A DNA stretch of 64,000 nt from Mycobacterium sp. (GCA_019236925.1 JAFAID010000190.1:1-64000); one strand, 5' to 3'. Positions 1 through 11,929 are shown, counted from the first letter of the stretch. Notes: generated by a model not told the origin, from the letters alone. Made by a program: numbers and translations.

Positions 1-128
1 TCGCGGTCGCCGCCGCGTTGGAGCCGGCGCGCATACTGGCGCCTCTGGCGATGCTGGAGCTCGCCGGTCTGGCCCAGCGCCACGACGGCCGCTGGCGAAT
101 CGTGCGGAATCGTAGCCAACCGGCGTGA
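1..128 (+). CDS. 3' end of upstream gene, probably DprA/DNA-processing protein (partial)
   Basis: Open frame from base 3 reading AVAAALEPARILAPLAMLELAGLAQRHDGRWRIV..., winged-helix-like C-terminus, stop TGA 126-128; position matches dprA upstream of viuB-like gene in M. tuberculosis. Confidence 0.5.
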   Translation, partial: AVAAALEPARILAPLAMLELAGLAQRHDGRWRIVRNRSQPA

Positions 129-178
129 GGCGGCGGCTCGTATAGTCGACGGGGTCAGCTGTGAAGGGGAGGAACTCC

Positions 179-1027
179 GTGGCCGGTCGACCAGTACACA
201 CCTTCGAGGTGGTGCGCAGCGAAAAAGTCACGCCGCACATGGTCCGGGTTGTCCTCGGCGGCAACGGCTTCGAGACCTTCAGGCCCAGCGAGTTCACCGA
301 CTCCTACGTCAAGCTGGTAGTCGTCGCCGACGATGTCGATATGGCCGGCCTGGCCCGGCCGTTGACGCTGGACGGTTTCGCCGAGCTGCCCGCGGCAAAG
401 CAGCCGGTGATTCGGACGTTGACCGTGCGCCGCGCCGACGCGGCCGCCCGCGAGATCGCCATCGACGTCGTTGTGCACGGTGAGCACGGCGCGGCCGGAC
501 AATGGGCCGCAACGGCCGAGCCCGGCCGACGGGTGTACCTGATGGGGCCATCCGGCGCCTACTCGCCGGATCCAGCCGCCGACTGGCACTTGCTGGCCGG
601 CGACGAGACCGCCCTTCCGGCGATCAATGTTGCACTGGAAGCGTTGCCCGCCAACGCAATTGGCCAGGCGTTCATCGAGATTGCCGGACCCGAGGACGAA
701 ATCCCGCTGACCGCACCGGAGGGTGTCCAGATCAACTGGATTTACCGCGGCGGACGGGCCGACCTGATCGGCGAGGACCGGGCCGGCGACCACGCGCCAT
801 TGATCGAGGCGGTCAAGACCGCGGCGTGGCTTCCCGGGCAGGTGCACGCCTTCGTCCACGGCGAAGCCCAGGCGGTCATGCACAACCTTCGGCCGTACAT
901 CCGCAAAGACCGCGAAGTGGACGCGAAGTGGACGTCGATTTCGGGTTACTGGCGGCGCGGTCGCACCGAGGAGACGTTCCGCCAGTGGAAGAGGGAACTG
1001 GCTGAGGCTGAGGCCGGGGCTGACTAG
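179..1027 (+). CDS. Siderophore-interacting protein (SIP/ViuB-like FAD reductase)
   Basis: HMVRVVLGG...SYVKLVV...RTLTVRR motifs; GGGGAGGA ribosome site before GTG 179 (ORF track opens at 161). Confidence 0.85.
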   Translation: MAGRPVHTFEVVRSEKVTPHMVRVVLGGNGFETFRPSEFTDSYVKLVVVADDVDMAGLARPLTLDGFAELPAAKQPVIRTLTVRRADAAAREIAIDVVVHGEHGAAGQWAATAEPGRRVYLMGPSGAYSPDPAADWHLLAGDETALPAINVALEALPANAIGQAFIEIAGPEDEIPLTAPEGVQINWIYRGGRADLIGEDRAGDHAPLIEAVKTAAWLPGQVHAFVHGEAQAVMHNLRPYIRKDREVDAKWTSISGYWRRGRTEETFRQWKRELAEAEAGAD

Positions 1028-1068
1028 CAGGCTCGTCAGCCCGGGTCGCCGGCTGGCATGCTCATCGC

Positions 1069-2229
1069 ATGGCATTCGGCGACTATCAAAACGAGATCTA
1101 CTTCCAGGGCCTGACGGGAGTGGCGCCGTCACTGCCGATGGTGTTCTCGGAGCTGGAAGTTAAGGCCGCGAAGGCACTACCGCCGTCGGTGTGGTCGTAC
1201 GTCGCAGGCGGGGCCGGGGACGAACGCACCCAGCGGGCCAACTGTGAGGCCTTCGAGGGCTGGGGACTGATCCCGCGGATGTTCGTCGGCGCCAAGGAAC
1301 GTGACCTGTCGGTGGACTTGTTCGGGCTGACGTTGCCCACGCCGGTGTTCATGGCGCCTATTGGGGTTATCGGGTTGTGCGCCCAGGACGGTCACGGCGA
1401 TCTGGCAAGTGCCCGGGCCGCCGCCCGTACCGGCGTTCCGATGGTCGCCTCGACGCTGACGGTCGACCCGATGGAAGATGTCGCGGCCGAGTTCGGCGAG
1501 ACCCCAGGGTTCTTCCAGCTGTACACCCCGACCGACCGTGACCTGGCCGCCAGCCTGGTGCATCGCGCCGAGGCGGCCGGCTTCAAGGGCATCGTCGTCA
1601 CTCTCGACACCTGGGTTACCGGCTGGCGTCCGCGCGACTTGAGCACGTCGAACTTCCCGCAGCTGCGCGGACATTGCCTGAGCAACTACTCCAGTGATCC
1701 GGTGTTCCGCGCGAGCCTGTCGGAGCCACCCGAAGAGAACCCGCAGGCCGTCGTACTGCGTTGGATACAGGTCTTCGGCAACCCGCTGACCTGGGACGAT
1801 CTTCCGTGGCTGCGCTCGCTGACCAAGCTGCCGCTGCTCGTCAAGGGCATCTGCCACCCCGACGATGTGCGTCGCGCCAAAGACGGTGGTGTGGACGGCA
1901 TTTACTGCTCTAACCACGGCGGCCGGCAGGCCAACGGCGGATTGCCCGCGATCGACTGCCTGCCGGACGTGGTCGAAGCCGCCGACGGTTTGCCGGTGCT
2001 GTTCGACTCCGGCATCCGCAGCGGCGCCGACATAGTCAAGGCTCTCGCGCTCGGGGCGACCGCGGTCGGCATCGGGCGGCCCTATGCCTACGGGCTAGCA
2101 CTGGGCGGCGTCGACGGCATCGTGCACGTGCTGCGCGCGCTGCTGGCCGAAGCCGACCTGACCATGGCCGTTGACGGATATCCGTCACTGGCTGATCTCA
2201 CTCCGGACACCTTGCGGCGCGTCAGCTGA
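1069..2229 (+). CDS. FMN-dependent alpha-hydroxy acid oxidase, lactate 2-monooxygenase type
   Basis: [67 protein letters not shown] motifs typical of lactate monooxygenase. Confidence 0.88.
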   Translation: MAFGDYQNEIYFQGLTGVAPSLPMVFSELEVKAAKALPPSVWSYVAGGAGDERTQRANCEAFEGWGLIPRMFVGAKERDLSVDLFGLTLPTPVFMAPIGVIGLCAQDGHGDLASARAAARTGVPMVASTLTVDPMEDVAAEFGETPGFFQLYTPTDRDLAASLVHRAEAAGFKGIVVTLDTWVTGWRPRDLSTSNFPQLRGHCLSNYSSDPVFRASLSEPPEENPQAVVLRWIQVFGNPLTWDDLPWLRSLTKLPLLVKGICHPDDVRRAKDGGVDGIYCSNHGGRQANGGLPAIDCLPDVVEAADGLPVLFDSGIRSGADIVKALALGATAVGIGRPYAYGLALGGVDGIVHVLRALLAEADLTMAVDGYPSLADLTPDTLRRVS

Positions 2230-2261
2230 GTCGGACCGCCGGCGTCTGCGACCGTGGGGTA

Positions 2262-3164
2262 ATGGAGGCGATCCTCGATGAGTTCGACGACTTTTTGACG
2301 CTGCAACGCGGTCGTTCGGCTCACACCCGTCGCGCATACCTGGGCGATCTGCGGTCGTTGTTCGCCTTCGTGGACGAACGCGCGCCCGGGACCGGCCTGG
2401 GTGGACTGAGCCTGCCGATGTTGCGATCATGGCTGGCCGCCGGGGCAGGCGCAGGCGCTGCCCGGACCACGCTGGCGCGGCGCACCTCGGCGGTGAAGGC
2501 GTTCACTGCGTGGGCGGTGCGCCGAGGGCTGCTGACCGATGACCCGGCTGCTCGGCTACAAGTTCCGAAGACGCTTCGCGTCCTGCCCGCAGTGCTCCGA
2601 CAAGATCAGGCCCTTGCCGCCATGGCAGCCGCGAAATCCGGCTGCCAGCAAGGTGATCCGCTCGCGCTGCGGGACCGGTTGATCGTGGAGTTGTTGTACG
2701 CCACCGGCATCCGGGTCAGTGAACTGTGCGGCCTGGACATCGACGACGTCGACACCGGGCATCGGGTGCTGCGCGTCCTCGGCAAGGGTGACAAGCAGCG
2801 CACGGCGCCGTTCGGGGCGCCGGCCGCCGATGCGTTGAGTGCCTGGCTGGCCGACGGGCGTCCCGCGCTGGCCACCGCGGAGTCGGGGCCGGCGCTGCTG
2901 CTGGGCGCTCGGGGACGGCGCCTCGACGTGCGCCAAGCCCGCACCGTCGTGCACCAGACCGTCGCCGCGGTCGACGGCGCACCCGATATGGGCCCGCATG
3001 GGTTGCGGCACAGCGCGGCCACCCATCTGCTCGAGGGCGGGGCTGACCTGCGTGTCGTGCAGGAATTGCTCGGTCATTCCAGCTTGGCCACCACTCAGCT
3101 GTACACCCATGTCACGGTTGCCCGACTGCGCGCGGTCCACGACCGGGCCCATCCGCGGGCCTGA
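2262..3164 (+). CDS. xerC: Tyrosine recombinase XerC
   Basis: [11 protein letters not shown]-like N-terminus, [51 protein letters not shown]. Confidence 0.95.
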   Translation: MEAILDEFDDFLTLQRGRSAHTRRAYLGDLRSLFAFVDERAPGTGLGGLSLPMLRSWLAAGAGAGAARTTLARRTSAVKAFTAWAVRRGLLTDDPAARLQVPKTLRVLPAVLRQDQALAAMAAAKSGCQQGDPLALRDRLIVELLYATGIRVSELCGLDIDDVDTGHRVLRVLGKGDKQRTAPFGAPAADALSAWLADGRPALATAESGPALLLGARGRRLDVRQARTVVHQTVAAVDGAPDMGPHGLRHSAATHLLEGGADLRVVQELLGHSSLATTQLYTHVTVARLRAVHDRAHPRA

Positions 3165-3334
3165 CTGGTGTGTCACAGCAGTCACTGGAGGCGGAGACAC
3201 CCGATGTGCCCGCCTTCGAGCGACAACGCGTCTGCTCTCGCAGCGACAGCTTCCGCGGCTGTGCGGCGGGCAAATGGCGCACCGCCTCGTCGGCGCGGTT
3301 GCAGGTGTGGCTGCTGCTACATGCGTTGCGCCGG

Positions 3335-3826
3335 TCAGCCGTTGAGCGGCTTGAGCCGGATGGGCGTTGACGCCAACAGCCCCAGCGGATCGACATAATC
3401 GGCGCGGGCGGCCGGGCCCCACATCGCTCCCCAGTGCAAACACGCCGCTACCGGACAGCCCGGGTGGCCGGCCAGCAATTCGCCGATCACCGTCCCGCCG
3501 GTCAGCAATTGCCCGACCCGCACGCTGGCCTGCACCGGTTCGTAGCTGGTGTGCAAACCACCGGGATGGGCCACCGACACCACCTGCCGGCCGGCCAGCA
3601 TCCCGGCGTACACCACGGTTCCCGCACCGGCGGCATACACCGGCTGGCCCGGCGTACCCGCCAGATCCACACCGCGGTGACCGCGGTTCCAGTCCGGCGC
3701 CGGGGCGTCGAACGTTCGCAGCACCGCCGGGTGCGGCCGCAGCGGCCACTCCAGGCGCGCCGCGTCGCCGCGAACCGGGCACGTCCAGATCAGTGCCGCG
3801 GTCAAGATCACCGCCACCCATCGCAT
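3335..3826 (-). CDS. Secreted M23 family peptidase (LytM domain)
   Basis: N-terminal signal sequence; NRGHRGVDLAGTPGQPVYAAGAGTVVYAG and LHWG motifs. Confidence 0.88.
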   Translation of the reverse strand: MRWVAVILTAALIWTCPVRGDAARLEWPLRPHPAVLRTFDAPAPDWNRGHRGVDLAGTPGQPVYAAGAGTVVYAGMLAGRQVVSVAHPGGLHTSYEPVQASVRVGQLLTGGTVIGELLAGHPGCPVAACLHWGAMWGPAARADYVDPLGLLASTPIRLKPLNG

Positions 3827-3981
3827 ATCCCCAGTTCACCGCGGCACCGCCAACCCGGCCAGCCAGCACTGTGGACAAAGCACCTGTTGAGACCGTGTAA
3901 ACTGCTTGCCGCAGCCCGTAGCAACGGACTGACTTCGCGCGTCTGCACCGCGGCTCCCGTTTCACTAGGAGTTCGCACCGC

Positions 3982-4057
3982 ATGCCGGGCGGTCCCGCTT
4001 AACAACGGGTCCGGCATCGCAGCAGCCGCCAGGGCCCGGCTTCACCCGACGCCGGGC
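3982..4057 (+). promoter_or_regulatory. rpsB 5' leader with two tandem hairpins
   Basis: ATGCCGG(3982-3988)...CCGGCAT(4011-4017) with inner CCCG/CGGG; GCCCGGC(4034-4040)/GCCGGGC(4051-4057). Confidence 0.5.
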
Positions 4058-4085
4058 GTAAAACCGAGATAGGTAAGGCGCAAGC

Positions 4086-4928
4086 ATGGCCGTAGTAACC
4101 ATGAAGCAGCTGCTCGACAGCGGCACCCACTTCGGGCATCAGACCCGTCGCTGGAATCCCAAGATGAAGCGGTTCATTTTCACTGACCGCAACGGCATCT
4201 ACATCATCGATCTGCAGCAGACGCTGACGTTCATCGACAAGGCGTACGAATTCGTCAAGGAGACCGTCGCCCACGGCGGCTCGGTGTTGTTCGTCGGTAC
4301 TAAGAAGCAGGCCCAGGAATCCATCGCCGCCGAGGCCACCCGCGTCGGCATGCCGTATGTCAACCAGCGTTGGCTGGGCGGCATGCTGACCAACTTTTCC
4401 ACCGTGCACAAGCGGCTGCAGCGGCTCAAAGAACTCGAGGGGATGGAGCAGACCGGGGGGTTCGAGGGCCGCACCAAGAAGGAGATCCTGGGTCTGACCC
4501 GGGAAAAGAACAAGCTGGAGCGCAGCCTGGGCGGTATCCGCGACATGGCGAAGGTGCCGTCGGCGGTCTGGGTCGTCGACACCAACAAGGAGCACATCGC
4601 CGTCGGCGAGGCTCGCAAACTGGGTATCCCGGTGATCGCGATCCTCGACACCAACTGCGACCCCGACCTGGTCGACTACCCGATCCCGGGCAACGACGAC
4701 GCGATCCGCTCGGCGGCCCTGCTGACCAAGGTGATCGCCTCGGCGGTAGCCGAGGGCCTGCAGGCGCGTGCCGGTCTGGGCCGCGGCGACGGCAAGCCCG
4801 AGGCAGAGGCGGCCGAGCCGCTGGCCGAGTGGGAGCAGGAACTGCTGGCCTCGGCGACGGCCACAGCCGGCGCGGATGCCCCCACCACAACCGAAACCCC
4901 AACCGAATCAACCTCCACGGAAGGCTGA
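4086..4928 (+). CDS. rpsB: 30S ribosomal protein S2
   Basis: [32 protein letters not shown]. Confidence 0.98.
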   Translation: MAVVTMKQLLDSGTHFGHQTRRWNPKMKRFIFTDRNGIYIIDLQQTLTFIDKAYEFVKETVAHGGSVLFVGTKKQAQESIAAEATRVGMPYVNQRWLGGMLTNFSTVHKRLQRLKELEGMEQTGGFEGRTKKEILGLTREKNKLERSLGGIRDMAKVPSAVWVVDTNKEHIAVGEARKLGIPVIAILDTNCDPDLVDYPIPGNDDAIRSAALLTKVIASAVAEGLQARAGLGRGDGKPEAEAAEPLAEWEQELLASATATAGADAPTTTETPTESTSTEG

Positions 4929-4929
4929 T

Positions 4930-5745
4930 ATGGCGAACTACACCGCTGCCGACGTCAAGCGACTTCGCGAGTTGACCGGCGCCGGGATGCTGGACTGCAA
5001 GAACGCGCTGGCCGAGACCGACGGCGACTTCGACAAGGCCGTCGAGGCGCTGCGGATCAAGGGCGCCAAGGATGTTGGCAAGCGCGCCGAGCGGGCCACT
5101 GCTGAGGGATTGGTCGCCGCTAAGGGCGGCGCACTGATCGAGCTCAACTGCGAGACCGACTTCGTCGCCAAGAACGCGGAGTTCCAAAAGCTCGCCGACG
5201 AGGTGGTGAGTGCTGCCGCAGCGGCCAAGGCAGCTGATGTCGATGCGGTCAAAGCCGCCACCGCCGGCGACAAAACCGTCGAACAGGCAATCGCCGAGCT
5301 GTCGGCGAAGATCGGCGAGAAGCTCGAACTGCGCCGGGTCGCGTTCCTCGACGGCACCGTCGAAACCTACTTGCACAAGCGTTCCGCCGACCTGCCGCCG
5401 GCTGTCGGTGTGCTGGTGGAGTACACCGGCGATGACGCTGAGGCTGCGCATGCGGCCGCGCTGCAGATCGCCGCGCTCAAGGCCCGCTACCTGAGCCGCG
5501 ACGAGGTGCCCGACGACCTGGTGGCCAGCGAACGGCGCATCGCCGAAGAGACCTCGCGTGCCGAAGGCAAACCCGAGCAGGCGCTGCCCAAGATAGTCGA
5601 GGGCCGGTTGAACGGGTTCTTCAAGGACGTCGTGCTGCTTGAGCAGCCGTCGGTGTCCGACAACAAGAAGACGGTCAAGGCGCTGCTCGACGAGGCCGGT
5701 GTCACCGTCACGCGATTCGTCCGGTTCGAGGTCGGCCAGCAGTAG
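4930..5745 (+). CDS. tsf: Elongation factor Ts
   Basis: [27 protein letters not shown]...[12 protein letters not shown]. Confidence 0.98.
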   Translation: MANYTAADVKRLRELTGAGMLDCKNALAETDGDFDKAVEALRIKGAKDVGKRAERATAEGLVAAKGGALIELNCETDFVAKNAEFQKLADEVVSAAAAAKAADVDAVKAATAGDKTVEQAIAELSAKIGEKLELRRVAFLDGTVETYLHKRSADLPPAVGVLVEYTGDDAEAAHAAALQIAALKARYLSRDEVPDDLVASERRIAEETSRAEGKPEQALPKIVEGRLNGFFKDVVLLEQPSVSDNKKTVKALLDEAGVTVTRFVRFEVGQQ

Positions 5746-5755
5746 CATCAGCGCG

Positions 5756-7165
5756 ATGCGACCCGTACACGCGTTCGGAGACGACGCCCTCGGCGACCTG
5801 GACGCGGTCGCTCTGGTCGATGCCATCCAGTCGGGTCGGGTAGGCCGGGCCGAGGTCGTCGAGGCGGCCATCGCGCGCACCGAAGCCATCAACACCGCCC
5901 TGAACGGCTTGGCGTATCAGACATTCGACCAAGCCCGCGCCGCGGCAACCGAGGCGTCAAAAAGCGGCTTCCTCAGTGGCGTACCGACATTCGTCAAGGA
6001 CAACGTCGACGTCGCCGGACTGCCGACGATGCTGGGCACCGACGCGTGGACCCCGCGGCCGGCCGACGAAGACGGCGAATTCGCGCGGCTCTACCTTGCC
6101 ACCGGCATGACGTCGCTGGGCAAAACGCAGATGTCGGAGTACGGATTCAGCGCCTCGGCCGAACACCCTCGACTCGGGCCGGTCCGCAACCCGTGGAACA
6201 CCGACCACACCGCCGGCGCATCGTCGTCGGGCTCCGGCGCCTTTGTCGCCGCCGGTGTGGTGCCGGTCGCCCACGCCAACGACGGCGGCGGCTCGATCCG
6301 AATTCCCGCGTCCTGCAACGGACTTGTCGGGCTGAAGCCGTCCCGCGGCCGGTTGCCGCTGGACAAAGAAGTCAGCCGGATGCCGATTCGCCTGGTCGCC
6401 AATGGGGTGGTCACCCGATCGGTGCGCGACACGGCGGCCTTTTATCGAGAAGCCGAACGCATCTGGCGCCCGACGAAGCTGCCGCTGATCGGGGACGTGA
6501 CGCGCCCCGGCAAGCAGCGGCTGAGGATCGCCGTCATCACCCGCTCGGTGCTGCGTGAGTCCAGCGCCGAAATGCGTGAGCTGACACTGAAAACCGCCGG
6601 GCTGCTCGAGGAGCTCGGCCACCGCGTGGATCACGTGGAAAAGCCCCCGGTGCCCACCAGCTTCGCCGCCGACTTCTTGCTGTACTGGGGGCTCCTGGCT
6701 CTGGGTCAGATCCACCTGAGCCAGGGTGCGGTCGGCTTCGACCGCAGTCGGCTGGACAACCTGACGCTGGGCCTGGAACGACACGCCCGCCGCAATCTGC
6801 ATCGTCTGCCGCTGGCGCTCATGCGGCTGCGCCTCGCGCGGCGGTACACCGCGCGGTTCGCCCGAACCTATGACGTGGTGTTGACACCAACGGTGGCCGA
6901 CGAGACGCCGCGGATCGGTTACCTCGACCCGACCGCCGACTACCAGCAGGTCATCGACCGGCTGGAAGACTGGGTCGCGTTCACGCCGCTGCAGAATGTG
7001 ACCGGCGAGCCCGCTATCTCGTTGCCACTGGCCGAATCGGCTAACGGGTTGCCGGTGGGCATGATGCTCGCCGCCCCCTTGGGAGCCGAACTCCGGCTGC
7101 TGGAGCTCGCCTACGAGCTCGAAGACGCCCAACCGTGGGCCCGCATCCAGGACGCCGTCCGGTAA
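5756..7165 (+). CDS. Amidase signature family protein (AmiC-like)
   Basis: PTFVKDNVDVAGLPT, GASSSGSGAFVAAG, NDGGGSIRIPASCNGLVGLKPSRGR. Confidence 0.92.
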   Translation: MRPVHAFGDDALGDLDAVALVDAIQSGRVGRAEVVEAAIARTEAINTALNGLAYQTFDQARAAATEASKSGFLSGVPTFVKDNVDVAGLPTMLGTDAWTPRPADEDGEFARLYLATGMTSLGKTQMSEYGFSASAEHPRLGPVRNPWNTDHTAGASSSGSGAFVAAGVVPVAHANDGGGSIRIPASCNGLVGLKPSRGRLPLDKEVSRMPIRLVANGVVTRSVRDTAAFYREAERIWRPTKLPLIGDVTRPGKQRLRIAVITRSVLRESSAEMRELTLKTAGLLEELGHRVDHVEKPPVPTSFAADFLLYWGLLALGQIHLSQGAVGFDRSRLDNLTLGLERHARRNLHRLPLALMRLRLARRYTARFARTYDVVLTPTVADETPRIGYLDPTADYQQVIDRLEDWVAFTPLQNVTGEPAISLPLAESANGLPVGMMLAAPLGAELRLLELAYELEDAQPWARIQDAVR

Positions 7166-8327
<1,162 letters not shown>

Positions 8328-8368
8328 CCGCCAAGCCGCGAAACTCATTACAGCCGAAGGAGTTGACT

Positions 8369-8403
8369 GAACCCCTCGAGGTGGGCCCCGCCTCGAGGGG
8401 TTC
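8369..8403. terminator. Strong hairpin terminator
   Basis: GAACCCCTCGAGG-N9-CCTCGAGGGGTTC, 13-bp perfect stem 42 bp after methyltransferase stop. Confidence 0.7.
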
Positions 8404-8547
8404 GGCATAGACAGCGGCGCCGCCTTCGTGTTCCAAAAGCCTCGCGCGCTGTCGCCGAGAAATTTCGACGTGGCTGGTCGGCCTTGATGCGATTGCCCGG
8501 CGTGGTTACGGGGTAGTCCCGGAGAAACCCGAGGGCTCGCCTATGTC

Positions 8548-8640
8548 ATGGCAAAGCAGTCAGCCGAGGGTGCCCACCGCGTTGCGTACTCGGCGGTCAA
8601 ACACAGCTTCGAAAAAGTCGGCGACCATTGGGATGGCCAG
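8548..8640 (+). pseudogene. Possible ChaB-family remnant
   Basis: EGAHRVAYSAVKHSFEKVGDHWDGQ resembles the conserved C-terminal ChaB core (AHKVAWAAVKHxYxKxGDxW); no N-terminal half upstream. Confidence 0.4.
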
Positions 8641-9093
8641 GCATCGGGCATGGGAGCGGGAAACCGACGCGGGTCCCGGCGTGACCGCCGCGGTGGTACG
8701 GCGGTGAGTGCGATCACACAGCAAACCGGCGGCCGCAACCGACAAAGTTGCCGAGAGCCGTCCGCCCACCCGCTCGACGCGCGCCCGCTAATACTCGGCC
8801 CAGCCTGCGCGGTTTCTGATGACCCTGGCGCCGAGATAAACGCGTGGCACCCTGCGGGCGGGCAAACTGGTCACCGACCTCAGCAAACTCCGAGGGGGAT
8901 TAACCGCCCAACTATCACGGCATCCTGGCCGGTTGGCGACAACTACTCCAGAGTAGGCCCTTCAGCGCTCTGCCGCGCGAATCTGATTAAATCCTGAGAT
9001 AATTATAAGCTGCCGGTGACAAGCCTGGTTGCCACGATGTAGGTTCCGTTAAGGGGCAACACAGCATCTGCTGAGATTTGGTCGGGTGAAGCG

Positions 9094-9891
9094 ATGAGCT
9101 GTCCCGTGGTGCGGCAACCCCGGGATGAACAGTGGATCGTGTCGGGCCCCCGGAGCGAGCTGCGCATCACAGCTTCTTTTGTTGCGGACACCCGGGTGCT
9201 CACCATCGACGGAGTACTCGACGACTCGACATACATTCCGCTGCGCGACACCATCGTTAAAGCGGCGCTCGATGAACCTCCTGCGGTCATCATCGACGTC
9301 ACCGGGCTGACTGTTCGAGACGATCCGGCGTGGTCGGTGTTCACCAGCGCACGTTTTCAGGTCTCCGAATGGCCGGATATCCTGATCGGCCTGGTCTGCG
9401 CTCATGATCACGGCCTCAATGCCCTGCGTCGCAACGGCGTAACTCGCTACGTGCCCGTCTATACGACACTGCAGTCCGCAGTCACCGAGTTGCCCGCGGA
9501 CGGACTACGGCGGTATCGGCAAAATGTCCGCGCCACACTCCCGGCTGTGAAGGGCAGTATTCACCGTTCCCGGGAGCTGACCGCCCAGTGGTTGACGGCG
9601 TGGTCGAGAACCGACTTCATCCACGCGGTGTCCATCGTCGCTACCGAGCTGGTTGAGCTGGCCCTTGCGGATGCCTGCAGCGAATTGTCCCTTCGAATGG
9701 AAACCAACGGGTCCACGGTGGCGGTGGCGGTACAACACGTCGACATTGGAACGACCCGACTTCGAGAGTCCGCTGGTGACACCGTTTCGGGCCTCGACCT
9801 CGTTGCCGCCAACTCTCGGGTTTGGGGTACCTACACGAGCATGGCGGGCAACACCGTATGGGCTGTGGTCGGCCCGGAGAACCGCTTCTGA
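9094..9891 (+). CDS. STAS-domain protein with C-terminal HATPase-like region (anti-sigma/anti-anti-sigma type)
   Basis: VLTIDGVLDDSTYIPLRDTIVKAALDEPPAVIIDVTGLTV (STAS) followed by FIHAVSIVATELVELALADACSELSLRMETNGSTVAVAVQ (HATPase_c2-like). Confidence 0.65.
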   Translation: MSCPVVRQPRDEQWIVSGPRSELRITASFVADTRVLTIDGVLDDSTYIPLRDTIVKAALDEPPAVIIDVTGLTVRDDPAWSVFTSARFQVSEWPDILIGLVCAHDHGLNALRRNGVTRYVPVYTTLQSAVTELPADGLRRYRQNVRATLPAVKGSIHRSRELTAQWLTAWSRTDFIHAVSIVATELVELALADACSELSLRMETNGSTVAVAVQHVDIGTTRLRESAGDTVSGLDLVAANSRVWGTYTSMAGNTVWAVVGPENRF

Positions 9892-9963
9892 GGGTCCCCT
9901 AGATCGCTCGCTCGGCCACCCGAGCAGTTAGTGGACGTAGTTACGGGCCGCTTCTGTGCCGGC

Positions 9964-9988
9964 GTTTCAGACCGGCGTGGATGGGTAC
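9964..9988 (+). promoter_or_regulatory. Candidate SigF-type promoter
   Basis: GTTT-N15-GGGTAC, matches mycobacterial SigF consensus GTTT-N15-17-GGGTAT, upstream of acyltransferase gene. Confidence 0.5.
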
Positions 9989-10131
9989 TGCAAAAGGCGT
10001 GCGCTGCCCGCCCGTCTTTGGACGCAAGCGGCCTGCTCGAACACCGGGATGGGAACGACGCGAAACGGGAGGACCCCCGCGTCACGGTTTGCGGCGGCGA
10101 GGCGGCGTTTTCGCGGCCGATTGGAGCACCT

Positions 10132-11067
10132 ATGAGTACGAACGACCACAGATCTGCGAGCGTGCGCCAGCAGGCCCGCCGACAGGCCGATCGGGCCCGA
10201 GCAGCGATGCAGGACAAGCGCGAGGGCCAAGAGGGCGGGCTCGGCGGCTGGGTAGCTCAGCGTGCCGGCGAATGGGATCTCAGCGGCCCAGATGAGACCG
10301 CGCTGCAGCGCCAGAAGTTCTTGTGGAATGTGTTGGTGGACTATTGGTTTCGGATGGAGATCGACGGCTGGGAAAACATCGGCGCGCCGCCGGCGTTGCT
10401 GGTCGGCATTCACTCCGGGGCCCCGTTTGTGTGGGACGCCTGGACGGTAGGACTGCAATGGTGGCGGCGGTTCGGCCAGGAACGTCCGTTGCACGGCACT
10501 GCCCACGACGCGCTGATGGCCATTCCGGGGTTCGGCCGGTACTTCCGATCGATGGGCGTCCTACCCGCGGCGCCCGATGCCATCGCGACCGCGCTGGCCG
10601 AAGGTCGTGATGTGGCGCTGTGGCCCGGCGGCGAGGTGGACTCGCTGCGGCCGTGGACCGAGCGCGACCAGGCAAACCTCGCCGGACGAAAAGGCTTCGT
10701 GAAGATGGCGATTCGCGCCGGGGTGCCGATCGTGCCGATCGCGACTGTGGGCGGCGCCGACGCCATGCCGGTGTTGATCCGCGGTGACCGGCTTTCGCGG
10801 GTCTTGCGATTGGACCGGCTGTTGCGGCTCAAGGTGTTTCCACTCGCCATCTCGCTGCCGTGGGGAATCGCCCCCGCCGCGCTGCCGCAGCTACCGCTGC
10901 CGGCCAAAATCAGGACGCGATTCATGCCCGCTGTCGAACTCGATCACGACCCCGCCCGCGCCGACGATGACGATTACGTCGATCGCAAATACGACGAGGT
11001 GCAAGGCAGCATTCAGCGCGGGATGGACGCGCTGGCCCGCAAGCGGGCACTGCCGCTGTTCGGCTGA
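10132..11067 (+). CDS. PlsC-like lysophospholipid acyltransferase family protein
   Basis: PALLVGIHSGAPFVWDAW, LWPGGEVDSLRPW, GRKGFVKMAIRAGVPIVPIATVGGADA. Confidence 0.85.
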   Translation: MSTNDHRSASVRQQARRQADRARAAMQDKREGQEGGLGGWVAQRAGEWDLSGPDETALQRQKFLWNVLVDYWFRMEIDGWENIGAPPALLVGIHSGAPFVWDAWTVGLQWWRRFGQERPLHGTAHDALMAIPGFGRYFRSMGVLPAAPDAIATALAEGRDVALWPGGEVDSLRPWTERDQANLAGRKGFVKMAIRAGVPIVPIATVGGADAMPVLIRGDRLSRVLRLDRLLRLKVFPLAISLPWGIAPAALPQLPLPAKIRTRFMPAVELDHDPARADDDDYVDRKYDEVQGSIQRGMDALARKRALPLFG

Positions 11068-11126
11068 AAGCCGCTTTGGCAGCGCACGGTCGGCCAGTCG
11101 GCCATGGCGGGGTGACCCTGAACAGC

Positions 11127-11161
11127 CGATGGGCCCGGTCCGTCATGGACCGGGCCCATCG
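11127..11161. terminator. Bidirectional hairpin terminator
   Basis: CGATGGGCCCGGTCC-gtcat-GGACCGGGCCCATCG, 15-bp perfect stem between convergent genes. Confidence 0.75.
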
Positions 11162-11169
11162 CTATGGGT

Positions 11170-11412
11170 CTAGTGCTGGTGGGACTGCTGGCGCTTTTCG
11201 GCCGCCTCGGCACCGCCTCGAGCCGCTTCAGCTTCGGCTTCCTTCTTGGCGGCGTCACGCTGCGCTTGCGCCTTGTCTTGCTGCGCCTCGCCCTCGCGCT
11301 CGAGCTCTTCTTTACCGAGCACGCTGCCGACGGCTTCCTTGGCCAAGCCTTTGGCGCCTTCCACGACGCCACGCACAGCTTCTTCAGGCCCACTCTTCTT
11401 GTCGTCCGACAT
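11170..11412 (-). CDS. CsbD-family stress protein
   Basis: SGPEEAVRGVVEGAKGLAKEAVGSVLGKEELEREGEAQQDKAQAQRDAAKKEAEAE. Confidence 0.85.
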   Translation of the reverse strand: MSDDKKSGPEEAVRGVVEGAKGLAKEAVGSVLGKEELEREGEAQQDKAQAQRDAAKKEAEAEAARGGAEAAEKRQQSHQH

Positions 11413-11929
11413 GGAGTCCCTCCTCAGTGGCTCATGTCAATGAGCTGTTTGGCTCAATTACCGGCCGATTTCTGGACCGGTCGCGGCGCGGTCAAAGGCG
11501 CGTCATGTCTGACTTTGTGCCCCCGACCTTTCGCACGCGTCCGGGGGCATTCCCATGACGCTCCGCGCTCAAACTGGCGTAAGCCCCGGCCTGCCCGTGA
11601 GTCGTCGCGCCGAGGCCATCAGTGCTGGTGGTGCCGCGGAAATTGGTCGCTGTGACGGCGAACACGGTGCGCCCGCCCGGGCGGCAATAACCTGAATACC
11701 GTTGCCCCACAACAATCATTCGTGTATAGCCCCTTCGCCGATCGCGCCGCTACGACACGTCCGGGCCCATCCTGCCGGGGCAATCGCAGCTCGGCGGCCC
11801 AAGCCGGCACTTGCACAATCCAGTCCACTCTCGGGACGCAGACCGCGGCCATAAGGCAGGATGGACCCTGCTATCTGGGAAAGCCGTCCTGGGGATAGCT
11901 GGATGGCGCCCTCCCATGCGAGGAGTCTG

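Noticed and set aside
155-1132. Long minus-strand ORF opposite the SIP gene (and many similar antisense ORFs, e.g. 2556..3983, 4426..5895, 11750..12739, 18413..19336, 54912..56903, 57164..58432, 61993..63612)
   Set aside because: High-GC frame artefacts antisense to clearly conserved genes; translations are low-complexity Arg/Gly/Ala-rich with no family motifs.
2262-3164. XerC as evidence for an integrated mobile element
   Set aside because: It is the housekeeping XerC, in its normal syntenic position next to the SIP gene and rpsB; no att sites or phage genes found.
8641-9000. ORF 8548..8997 as a full-length gene
   Set aside because: Only the first ~30 residues show a recognisable family; the remainder is compositionally random.
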